NCBI GenBank assembly: GCA_001803165.1 | Contig: MHAZ01000007.1 | Location: 115,047-179,046, forward strand | Source of the DNA: Stygiobacter sp. RIFOXYC2_FULL_38_25 | Lineage (GTDB): Bacteria; Bacteroidota; Ignavibacteria; Ignavibacteriales; Melioribacteraceae | Direction: 5' to 3' | Length of the DNA: 64,000 nt | In this document: positions 16,464-23,757 of the stretch, piece by piece | How positions within the stretch are numbered: the stretch's first letter is position 1 | How the letters are laid out: each line of letters begins with the position of its first letter | Position numbers and translations under genes: made by a program | The notes under the pieces: model-generated | What the model was told of the DNA's origin: nothing | What the model saw: only the letters and a program-made list of their open reading frames with translations | The model's database searches: none

Positions 16464-16883
16464 TCAACACCCGCAATTGTCTTTTACGCTCTTTACAGAT
16501 TCGGTAAATGCTTTCTGCAGAACTTTTGTATCAACTTCCGAAAGTTTGTTAATGTAAAAACAACCTTTTCCGGTTTTATACTTGCCAAGTTTTTCAATAA
16601 TATCGGCAACTCCCTCATGTCCGCCGGGCAGATAGAGAGCAATGTTTTGCTTGCGAGGTGAGAAACCGATTGTAAACCAATCTAGTTCTCTTCCTGAAGG
16701 ATATTTAAGTTTACGGTCTTTGAAACCAATGATGGCGGGTCCCCACATCTTAGGCTCGCTTTTGCTTGCCTTCTTCAGCATTTCGAGAATGATGAAAGAG
16801 TCTTCCCTTTTTTGTTTGTCAGTTACAGATGCTAAAAACTTTTCGACGCTGGCGTCATTTTTCTTTGTTTTTAGTTCAGCCAT
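16464..16883 (-). CDS. DUF1801 domain protein
   Basis: This 139-residue protein matches the DUF1801/YdhG-like family. Its landmarks are an N-terminal helix with SVEKFLASVTDKQKREDS, the MWGPAIIGFKD segment, GRELDWFTIGFSPRKQNIALYLPGG, and a C-terminal CFYINKLSEVDTKVLQKAF. The function of the family is not established, though some members are linked to iron or surface binding. The terminal NCGC is a small Cys motif. It follows hisIE by 9 bases and may be the last gene of the his transcript. Confidence 0.8.
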   Translation of the reverse strand: MAELKTKKNDASVEKFLASVTDKQKREDSFIILEMLKKASKSEPKMWGPAIIGFKDRKLKYPSGRELDWFTIGFSPRKQNIALYLPGGHEGVADIIEKLGKYKTGKGCFYINKLSEVDTKVLQKAFTESVKSVKDNCGC

Positions 16884-16892
16884 AAATGCCTT

Positions 16893-17510
16893 TCACTTTT
16901 TTTCTAACGGATGATTCCTTGAGTGAAGATTATCAATAATTTCATCAAACTCAATATCCTGCTCGGCAAGCATTACAAATAAATGGTAAAACAGATCAGA
17001 GACTTCGTTTATAATTTCGTTGCGGTCACGGTTCTTTGCGGCAATAACTGTTTCAATTGCCTCTTCCCCAACCTTTTGGATAATTCTGTTTGTTCCCTTT
17101 TGGTAAAGAGTAGTTGTATAGGAACCTGCCGGCAGTTCAGTCTTTCTGCTTTTTATCAGCGAGTACAATTGAAGCAAAAACTTTGAGTGATTTTCTTTTA
17201 CTCCAAAGCAAGAGTAGTCGCCGGTGTGGCAAGTTGGACCTTGCGGCTTAGCATAAACCAAAAGTGTATCGTTATCGCAGTCGGTTTTAATATCAATCAA
17301 TTCCAAAAAGTTGCCGGATGTTTCTCCTTTAACCCAAAGTTTCTTTTTAGTTCTGCTGAAGAATGTAACTTTTTTTGTAGTTAAAGTTTGTTCCAGCGCT
17401 TCTGTGTTCATAAAGCCAAGCATTAAAACCGCGTCGGTGTCGTTATCAACAATTATTGCCGGAAGTAATCCGCCAAGTTTCCCGTAATTCAATTTCGATT
17501 TATCAATCAC
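16893..17510 (-). CDS. hisIE: bifunctional phosphoribosyl-AMP cyclohydrolase / phosphoribosyl-ATP pyrophosphatase
   Basis: This 205-residue fusion performs two early steps of histidine synthesis. The N-terminal HisI domain shows IIVDNDTDAVLMLGFMNTEAL, the metal-binding DCDNDT region and GPTCHTGDYSCF. The C-terminal HisE domain shows LPAGSYTTTLYQKGTNRIIQKVGEEAIETVIAAKN and ends with VSDLFYHLFVML. The start overlaps hisF by 4 bases. Confidence 0.96.
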   Translation of the reverse strand: MIDKSKLNYGKLGGLLPAIIVDNDTDAVLMLGFMNTEALEQTLTTKKVTFFSRTKKKLWVKGETSGNFLELIDIKTDCDNDTLLVYAKPQGPTCHTGDYSCFGVKENHSKFLLQLYSLIKSRKTELPAGSYTTTLYQKGTNRIIQKVGEEAIETVIAAKNRDRNEIINEVSDLFYHLFVMLAEQDIEFDEIIDNLHSRNHPLEKK

Positions 17511-18262
17511 AATCTTACTCTCACATTATTTTCTTTAAGATATTTTTTTAGATCGCCGATGTTGAGAATGTTATAGTGAAATAATCCCGCGGCGAGACAA
17601 GCATCAACTTCCGCTTTCTCAAATGCTTCGAGGAAATCTTCAACTTTGCCAGCGCCGCCGCTTGCAATTACCGGAATTGAAACCGCATCAACAACTTGTT
17701 TTAAGAATTTAACATCGTAACCGTTTCGTGTGCCGTCATGATCCATCGAAGTGAGAAGAATTTCTCCGGCGCCAAGTTCATTAACCCTTTTGCACCATTC
17801 AAATCCTTCAAGCTCAGTTTCCTCTTTTCCCCCTTTCACAAATATTTTCTTTTGTTTGTTAACAGTCTTAACATCAATAGCCGCAACAACCGCTTGCGAC
17901 CCAAACTGTTTGGATGCATCGCTAATCAACTTTGGATTCTTCACAATTGAAGAGTTCAGAGAAATTTTATCGGCTCCGGCATTCAGTAATGCTTCAATAT
18001 CACCAAGGGCAGATATTCCGCCGCCAACTGTAAATGGAATTCTAATTGCTTTGCCTACTTCTCGTACAAGTTCTACAAGCGTCTTACGTTTTTCTTCAGT
18101 AGCTGTAATATCGAGGAATACAAGCTCATCTGCTCCTTCTTTGTAGTAGCGGTATGCAAGTTCAACCGCGCCGCCGGCGTCTTGCAAGTTTACAAAGTTG
18201 GTTCCTTTAACCACGCGTCCATCTTTAACATCAAGACATGGAATAATTCTTTTAGCTAACAA
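17507..18262 (-). CDS. hisF: imidazole glycerol phosphate synthase, cyclase subunit
   Basis: TIM barrel of 251 residues. Catalytic Asp residues are in IPCLDVKDGRVVKGTNF and in VVAAIDVKTV. The phosphate loops are TVGGGISALGD and IASGGAGKVED, and LLTSMDHDGTRNGYD is diagnostic. It works with HisH to make IGP and AICAR. It overlaps hisA by 11 bases and hisIE by 4. Confidence 0.97.
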   Translation of the reverse strand: MLAKRIIPCLDVKDGRVVKGTNFVNLQDAGGAVELAYRYYKEGADELVFLDITATEEKRKTLVELVREVGKAIRIPFTVGGGISALGDIEALLNAGADKISLNSSIVKNPKLISDASKQFGSQAVVAAIDVKTVNKQKKIFVKGGKEETELEGFEWCKRVNELGAGEILLTSMDHDGTRNGYDVKFLKQVVDAVSIPVIASGGAGKVEDFLEAFEKAEVDACLAAGLFHYNILNIGDLKKYLKENNVRVRL

Positions 18263-18971
18263 ATTTTTTCAACTCCTCTAAAGAAATCTTGTTCTCGTAA
18301 ATAGCTCTGCCTACAACTGTTGCGTAAACTTTTGTTTCGGATAGTTTCCGTAGATCGTCTGCACCGCTTATTCCGCCGGAAGCAATCATTTTAATTTTGG
18401 GATGCAGCTTCATAATTTTTTTATAGAGAGCGATATTTGGTCCCTCTAGTGTCCCATCCTTGCTGATGTCTGTGCAGAGGAAATACTTAACTCCAATTGA
18501 AGTGCAATAATCAAGATGCTGCCACAAAGTTACTTTGCTTTTTTCAGTCCAGCCTTTTGTTAAAATCATTTCATCTTTGGAATCGGTAGCGACAACAATT
18601 TTTTCCGGACCATATTTAGCAAGAATTAATTCGAATTCTTTTTTATTGGTAACAGATATTGAGCCGATTACAATTCTATCAACACCCAAATCAAGAACAA
18701 TTTGAGCATTGCTAAAAGATTTTATGCCGCCGCCAAATTCCAGTTTAAGTTTTGTTGCGTCTTTAATTCCTAAAATTTGATCTTCTACCGAAATCCTTCC
18801 ACTCTTGGAAGCAGCCAGATCAACCACATGAAGCCACTTTGCGCCAATAGCATCAAAGCTTTTCGCGTACTCAAGAGGGGTTTTTTCATAAAACTTTGCT
18901 TGAGAGAAATCGCCTTGATGCAAGCGTGTTACTTTTCTTAAAAATATATCTATTGCCGGTATTGTTAACAT
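18252..18971 (-). CDS. hisA: phosphoribosylformimino-AICAR ribotide isomerase
   Basis: Operonic HisA of 239 residues, with IPAIDIFLRKVTRLHQGDFSQ at the N-terminus, FGGGIKSFSNA, VVATDSKDE (second catalytic Asp) and IASGGISGADDL. Compared with the HisA-like protein at 954-1706, this one has the canonical VxRLxQGD after strand 1, so it is the biosynthetic enzyme. It overlaps hisH by 7 bases and hisF by 11. Confidence 0.96.
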   Translation of the reverse strand: MLTIPAIDIFLRKVTRLHQGDFSQAKFYEKTPLEYAKSFDAIGAKWLHVVDLAASKSGRISVEDQILGIKDATKLKLEFGGGIKSFSNAQIVLDLGVDRIVIGSISVTNKKEFELILAKYGPEKIVVATDSKDEMILTKGWTEKSKVTLWQHLDYCTSIGVKYFLCTDISKDGTLEGPNIALYKKIMKLHPKIKMIASGGISGADDLRKLSETKVYATVVGRAIYENKISLEELKKFVS

Positions 18972-19552
18972 TTTTCTATAAAGTTGGTTAGTAGTTTAAT
19001 TCCCGCCTCACCGGATTTTTCCGGGTGGAACTGTACGCCGTAGTAATTATTCCGTTGCACTGCCGCTGCAAATGTTACATCGTAAACGGAACTTGCAATT
19101 GTGTAATCGCAAACCGGCAAGTAATATGAGTTTGCAAAGTAGAAATGCGAGCCGTCTTCAATTCCATCAAATAAAACGCTGTTCAAATCAATCTTCACTT
19201 CATTCCAGCCCATGTGAGGTACTTTCACTTTTGTTTCATCATACTTTACGCAAGTACCGGGCACAACGCCAAGACAGCAAGTATTTCCTTCGTTAGATTT
19301 TTCCGAAAGAAGTTGCATACCAAGACAAATTCCGAGCAGCGGTTTTTTTGTTACACGAAGCATTGTTACAAGACTGTTAAGATGAAGTTTGCGCATAGCG
19401 AAAGATGCTTCTCCAACTCCGGGGAAAATAATTTTATCTGCGTGATATATTTCCGGTTCTTTGTTCGATACTATATACTGAACTTTCAAATCATCAAGCG
19501 CGTTAAGAACGGATTGAACATTTCCCGCGCCATAATCAACTACTGCAATCAT
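18965..19552 (-). CDS. hisH: imidazole glycerol phosphate synthase, glutaminase subunit
   Basis: Class I glutamine amidotransferase of 195 residues. The N-terminal DYGAGNVQSV is typical of HisH, the nucleophile is in LLGICLGMQLL, and the His-Glu pair is in GVQFHPEKSG. It feeds ammonia to HisF. It overlaps hisB by 4 bases and hisA by 7. Confidence 0.97.
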   Translation of the reverse strand: MIAVVDYGAGNVQSVLNALDDLKVQYIVSNKEPEIYHADKIIFPGVGEASFAMRKLHLNSLVTMLRVTKKPLLGICLGMQLLSEKSNEGNTCCLGVVPGTCVKYDETKVKVPHMGWNEVKIDLNSVLFDGIEDGSHFYFANSYYLPVCDYTIASSVYDVTFAAAVQRNNYYGVQFHPEKSGEAGIKLLTNFIEKC

Positions 19553-20139
19553 AGTAATCCTTTTGTAGATGGCAAACTGCCTTTGTTTCTTGAATCATAT
19601 TTCAGCGCCATATTAAGCGCGCGAGCAAAAGCTTTGAACATTGCTTCAGCTTTGTGGTGATCGTTTTCTCCGCTGGCTAACAAATGAATGTTGGCACGTA
19701 AACCGGATGATAATCCTCTGAAAAATTCCTTAAATAATTCCGTTGGAAACTCGCCAACCAATTCCCTCTTCCATTCACAGTTGAATGCGAGATAAGAACG
19801 CCCGCCAAGATCAATAGCGCACTGAGCGAGCGCGTCATCCATCGGAAGCATAAAACCATAACGTTCAATTCCTTTTCTATCGCCTAGAGCTATACTAATC
19901 GCTTCACCGAGAGCAATACCAACATCTTCAACCGTGTGGTGCTCATCAATGTGCAGATCGCCTTTAACGGAAATTGTTATATCAGAGTTGGAATGTTTTG
20001 CAAGCTGTTCAAGCATATGATCGAAGAAACCAATTCCGGTTTTAATTTTACTTTTGCCGGAGCCGTCAAGATCAACTTTTATTCTGATGTCTGTTTCTTT
20101 CGTCTTCCGGTTATGCTGTGCAATTCTTTTTGTATTCAT
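19549..20139 (-). CDS. hisB: imidazoleglycerol-phosphate dehydratase
   Basis: IGPD of 196 residues with the two manganese-binding His clusters FFDHMLEQLAKHS and DEHHTVEDVGIALGEA, and later GENDHHKAEAMFKAFARAL. It is the monofunctional form. The phosphatase half of the enterobacterial HisB is missing, so histidinol phosphatase must be encoded elsewhere. ATG-stop overlaps join it to hisC and hisH. Confidence 0.97.
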   Translation of the reverse strand: MNTKRIAQHNRKTKETDIRIKVDLDGSGKSKIKTGIGFFDHMLEQLAKHSNSDITISVKGDLHIDEHHTVEDVGIALGEAISIALGDRKGIERYGFMLPMDDALAQCAIDLGGRSYLAFNCEWKRELVGEFPTELFKEFFRGLSSGLRANIHLLASGENDHHKAEAMFKAFARALNMALKYDSRNKGSLPSTKGLL

Positions 20140-21185
20140 GATAAAATATTTTTTAGTTCTGTTAAAAATTTATTGTTTTCTTCAACAGTACCAATTGAGA
20201 CGCGCAAATAGCCGCTGAAGTTAAACTGGTTGCTTCTATCGCGGATTATTATTCCTTTGCTTTCCAGATAAGAAAAGACAGTTTTCGGCTCTTCAACTTC
20301 AAATGAGATAAAATTGGCATCCGAAGTTAACACTTTCTTAACTCTTTTAATTCCTTTTAATTCCGCTGCGACTCTTTCTCTTTCGCTAACAATCTGATCT
20401 ACAAAGCTTTCATACTTTTCTTTCTTTGCGATTGATCTGAGAATAAAATCTGAAGTTAGTTTGCTGATGTTGTACGGTGCTTTTACTTTGAAGAGGAGGC
20501 TTGTAATGAAAGATGATGCAACACTGAAGCCGCAGCGGACTCCAGCCATTCCCCACGCTTTAGAAAATGTTCTCATCACCGCAATGTTTGGCAATGATGC
20601 GGCTTCTTGTGCTAATCCGTTTTGTTTGGTAAAGTCAATATAGGCTTCGTCAACAACAATCATCACTTCTTTCGTCTTAGCAAGCTCAACTATTTTTTCT
20701 TTACTGAGCAGATTAGCGCTTGGATTGTTTGGCGAACATAAGAATATAAGTTTGGTTTTTTCGGTAACTGCATTCTTCACTGCTTCCAAGTCAATGTCAT
20801 AGTTTGAATCGAGCGGGACATTCTTTACTGCAACATCATTAGTATCGCAGCAAACGCGGTACATTCCGTAAGTCGGTTCGCAGATGATTACTTCATCTTG
20901 TCGCGGATGGCAAAATATCTTTACGAACAAATCAATAATTTCGTCTGAGCCAACACCAAAGAATAGATTTTCTTGCGGAATAGAAATCAATTCCGAGACA
21001 GCTTTTCTAAGCGCGCGCTGGTTTGGATCGGGATAGCGGTTGAGCTCTAAAGAATCATAAGTAACTACACTGCCGAGAGAGTTTTCATTCGCGTCAAGCA
21101 AAATTCCATCTAAGTGCGATTCTCTTGCCGAAGTATATGGTTTCAGATTCAAAATATTCTGTCTAACTAATTTTTCTATGTTCAT
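20136..21185 (-). CDS. hisC: histidinol-phosphate aminotransferase
   Basis: Class I/II PLP aminotransferase of 349 residues. Substrate-binding LDANENSLG is N-terminal, GVGSDEIIDL and LCSPNNPSAN follow, the aldimine Asp and Tyr are in VVDEAYIDF, and the PLP lysine is in RTFSKAWGMAGVRCG. The order hisD-hisC-hisB with 4-base overlaps indicates tight coupling. Confidence 0.97.
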   Translation of the reverse strand: MNIEKLVRQNILNLKPYTSARESHLDGILLDANENSLGSVVTYDSLELNRYPDPNQRALRKAVSELISIPQENLFFGVGSDEIIDLFVKIFCHPRQDEVIICEPTYGMYRVCCDTNDVAVKNVPLDSNYDIDLEAVKNAVTEKTKLIFLCSPNNPSANLLSKEKIVELAKTKEVMIVVDEAYIDFTKQNGLAQEAASLPNIAVMRTFSKAWGMAGVRCGFSVASSFITSLLFKVKAPYNISKLTSDFILRSIAKKEKYESFVDQIVSERERVAAELKGIKRVKKVLTSDANFISFEVEEPKTVFSYLESKGIIIRDRSNQFNFSGYLRVSIGTVEENNKFLTELKNILS

Positions 21186-22465
21186 ATTTTCAATCTCACT
21201 TTAACTGCGTTTGAGTGTGCGTCTAATTTTTCTGCTTCAGCCATTTTAATAACTGTCTGAGAAATGTTTTGCAAACCTTTCTTGGAAAGTTTCTGAAATG
21301 TAATTGCTTTCATGAACGATTCTACACTCACTCCGCCAATTGCTTTAGCGTAACCGTATGTTGGAAGTGAATGATTTGTTCCGCTGGCATAATCACCAGC
21401 ACTTTCCGGCGAATAAGCACCAACAAATACAGAACCGGCATTTTGAATTTTGCTCAAGTACTTTTCAGCAGTTGCAACATTAATTATTAAATGTTCTGGC
21501 GCGTAATCGTTTGAGAGATATATTGTTTCTTCAATTGAATCAGCAATTAGTATAAATGAGTTCTCCAAACATTGTTTAGCAGTCTTACTTCTTGTAAGCT
21601 TTTTTAATTGAGCTAGTACTTCCTTCACTACTGAATCAGCTAATTTTTCGCTTGTTGTAAGAAGAATAACTTGCGAGTCACTTCCATGCTCGGCTTGAGA
21701 GAGCAAATCAGCAGCAACAAAAGAAGCATCAGCGGTTTCATCCGCAATTACTAACACTTCACTCGGTCCGGCAGGCATATCAATCAAACATCCTTTAGGA
21801 TCGTTGCTAACAAAAGTTTTTGCCGCTGTTACAAATTGATTGCCCGGTCCAAATATTTTATCAACTTTCTGAACAGACTCACTTCCGTAAGCCATCATTC
21901 CAATTGCTTGCGCGCCACCGATGTTGTAGAATTCATACACTCCGATTAGTTGAGCAGCGTAAGCTAAAGCCGGTTGCAGCTTTTCTTTAATCGGACTGCA
22001 AACCACAATTCTTCTACATCCGGCAAGTTTAGCTGGAATTCCAAGCATCAGCATTGTTGAGAAAAGAACTGCGCTTCCGCCCGGAATATATAACCCAACA
22101 TTTTCTATCGGCAAAAACTTTCTCTCACACTTTACGCCAGGCATTGTTTCAACAGAATAACTTTTTGGTCTTTGCTTAGAGTGAAATGATTTAATGTTGC
22201 GCACTGCTAAGTCAATTGCTTTTCTCAAATCCGGCTCAATTTGTTTTGCCGCCTCGACAATTTCTGTTTTGGTAATAAGAAGATTTTTCTTTTTAACGCC
22301 ATCATACTTTTGCGCGTAAGCCACAACCGATTTATCACCATCAGCTTTTATATCGCGCAAAATTGTTTTTACAATTTCCGCAATCTTCTCATTTTCTCCG
22401 GCTGGTCGTGTAAAGAGCCGGGCAAGTTTCTTATCAGACAAACTCTTAGCTACGTAAGATTTCAT
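21182..22465 (-). CDS. hisD: histidinol dehydrogenase
   Basis: Zinc- and NAD-dependent enzyme of 427 residues for the last two oxidations. Diagnostic motifs are NVGLYIPGGSAVLFSTMLM, GGAQAIGMMAYG, DKIFGPGNQFVTAAK, IDMPAGPSEVLVIAD, the zinc/catalytic region LSQAEHGSDSQVILLT, APEHLII and GAYSPESAGDYASGTNHSLPT. It overlaps hisG by 4 bases. Confidence 0.97.
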   Translation of the reverse strand: MKSYVAKSLSDKKLARLFTRPAGENEKIAEIVKTILRDIKADGDKSVVAYAQKYDGVKKKNLLITKTEIVEAAKQIEPDLRKAIDLAVRNIKSFHSKQRPKSYSVETMPGVKCERKFLPIENVGLYIPGGSAVLFSTMLMLGIPAKLAGCRRIVVCSPIKEKLQPALAYAAQLIGVYEFYNIGGAQAIGMMAYGSESVQKVDKIFGPGNQFVTAAKTFVSNDPKGCLIDMPAGPSEVLVIADETADASFVAADLLSQAEHGSDSQVILLTTSEKLADSVVKEVLAQLKKLTRSKTAKQCLENSFILIADSIEETIYLSNDYAPEHLIINVATAEKYLSKIQNAGSVFVGAYSPESAGDYASGTNHSLPTYGYAKAIGGVSVESFMKAITFQKLSKKGLQNISQTVIKMAEAEKLDAHSNAVKVRLKI

Positions 22466-23331
22466 AAAATCATATTCTCGATTGGTAATAATAAAATACC
22501 GGAAGCGCCGGCTTCTTTTAAGTCATTAAAAATATTCCAAAATTCATCTGCTGGGATTACTGCGTGTACCGCTACCATAGTAGAATCAGCAAGTGGAACA
22601 ACAGTTGGGCTTTTAAGCGAAGGGAGAATTGATTTAATCGTATCAAGAGAGCTAATTGGTGCGTTCATCATAAGATACTTAGAGGTTTTTGCTTTGAGCG
22701 CAGAATCAATTCTGAATAGAAAATTTTGGAGGATAGCATTTTTGTTTTCATCATTTTCCAGATTATTACCGGCAATCAACGCTGCTTGCGATTCAAACAC
22801 ATCGAACGATTTCTTCAACTTGTTAAGTTTAAGTGTGTTTCCGGTTGAAACGAGATCGCAGATGTAGTCGGCTACCCCAAGCGAAGGCGCAATTTCAACA
22901 GAGCCGCTAATTTCTACAATTTTAGCTTTCAGATTATTCTTATCTAAGAAATTCTGAAGTATGTGCGGGAACGAAGTAGCAATCCTCTGCCCGTTAAGTT
23001 CTTCAAGATTATTTAGCTGCTTAGTTTCCGGTAAGGCAAGCGCAAGTCGGCATTTACCATAGCCAAGCTTGCGAATAATTTTAACATCAGCACGTTTTTC
23101 AAAAATTATGTCTTCGCCGACAATTCCAATATCGGCAACGCCATCTTGCACATACTCCGGAATGTCATCATCCCGAAGAAAAAGTAAATCCAGTTCGTAG
23201 TTACGGGCAGAAATAACCAAACGTTCGGAATATTCTTCAATATCCAATCCGCTGTTTTTCAAAAGCTGAAGAGACTTGTCCGTCAATCTTCCTTTCTTCT
23301 GCACCGCCAATCTTAAATTACCATTTAACAT
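22462..23331 (-). CDS. hisG: ATP phosphoribosyltransferase (long form)
   Basis: This 289-residue enzyme is the first and feedback-controlled enzyme of the pathway. It has LRLAVQKKGRLTD, the DDIPEYVQDGVADIGIVGEDI loop, the PRPP-binding GVADYICDLVSTGNTLK and a C-terminal regulatory ACT-like domain (PTVVPLADSTMVAVHAVIPADEFWNIFNDLKEAGASGILLLPIENMI). The regulatory domain marks the HisZ-independent long form. It is the first structural gene after the hisL attenuator, with AAAGGAGAATGAAATG before it. Confidence 0.97.
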   Translation of the reverse strand: MLNGNLRLAVQKKGRLTDKSLQLLKNSGLDIEEYSERLVISARNYELDLLFLRDDDIPEYVQDGVADIGIVGEDIIFEKRADVKIIRKLGYGKCRLALALPETKQLNNLEELNGQRIATSFPHILQNFLDKNNLKAKIVEISGSVEIAPSLGVADYICDLVSTGNTLKLNKLKKSFDVFESQAALIAGNNLENDENKNAILQNFLFRIDSALKAKTSKYLMMNAPISSLDTIKSILPSLKSPTVVPLADSTMVAVHAVIPADEFWNIFNDLKEAGASGILLLPIENMIL

Positions 23332-23350
23332 TTCATTCTCCTTTAAAACG

Positions 23351-23417
23351 AAAAACCCCGGAACGCGCCGGGGTTAAATTAATCTATCTTCAATTTTATT
23401 TAAAGAATACCGGCGCC
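23351..23417 (-). terminator. his attenuator: terminator and competing antiterminator
   Basis: In minus-strand sense, AACCCCGG (23375-23368) pairs with CCGGGGTT (23361-23354) and runs into T residues just before hisG. The alternative helix pairs GCGCCGG in the leader coding region (23416-23410) with CCGGCGC (23371-23365), which takes up part of the terminator 5' arm. The two cannot coexist. This is the expected switch for stalling at the His codons of hisL. Confidence 0.87.
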
Positions 23418-23468
23418 TCTGTAAGGATTAAGATGATGTGTATGATGCGCATGTATTGTTAAATTCAT
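23400..23468 (-). CDS. hisL: his operon leader peptide with clustered His codons
   Basis: A 22-codon ORF contains HAHHTHH, that is five His codons within seven, all CAT, at 23453-23433. It lies between a near-consensus promoter and the terminator upstream of hisG. The codons AGA-GGC-GCC-GGT near its end form the antiterminator strand. No Shine-Dalgarno sequence is visible. Confidence 0.9.
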   Translation of the reverse strand: MNLTIHAHHTHHLNPYRGAGIL

Positions 23469-23489
23469 TTTTGTCTCAAATTTCTACCG

Positions 23490-23520
23490 CAAATTTAAGA
23501 AACTATTTTTTAAATGCAAA
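23490..23520 (-). promoter_or_regulatory. his operon promoter
   Basis: On the minus strand TTTG (23520-23517) is followed after exactly 19 bases by TAAATTTG (23497-23490). This matches the Bacteroidota consensus TTTG-N19-TAnnTTTG without mismatch. The hisL ATG lies 21 bases downstream of the -7 element, giving a very short 5' leader. Confidence 0.8.
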
Positions 23521-23573
23521 AAGGCTTCATATTTTCTTGGGCTAAAGCACTCTTATATATGGATTGCCTTAAT

Positions 23574-23714
23574 CCCACGCTTAAGAGGTTGTGTGAAAAT
23601 GGTAAAAAAGCTGGTAGGCGCAACTTTCAAGTTGCGGTTTTGTTAAAGAAACGCAAGCTGAAGCTTGCGGCTACCATAAAGATATTAATATTTACATAGG
23701 CTCTTAAGCGTGGG
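23574..23714. mobile_element. MITE-like element with 14-bp terminal inverted repeats
   Basis: CCCACGCTTAAGAG (23574-23587) and CTCTTAAGCGTGGG (23701-23714) are perfect inverted ends of a 141-base unit. Inside are two further palindromes, CGCAACTT/AAGTTGCG and CGCAAGCT/AGCTTGCG, flanked by GGTAG and CTACC. No coding capacity is visible. The structure suggests a small non-autonomous element or a folded structural RNA between the his operon and the next gene. Confidence 0.65.
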
Positions 23715-23757
23715 GTAATAAGACTATAATGAACTAATGATTTTAGTCATGACTAAT

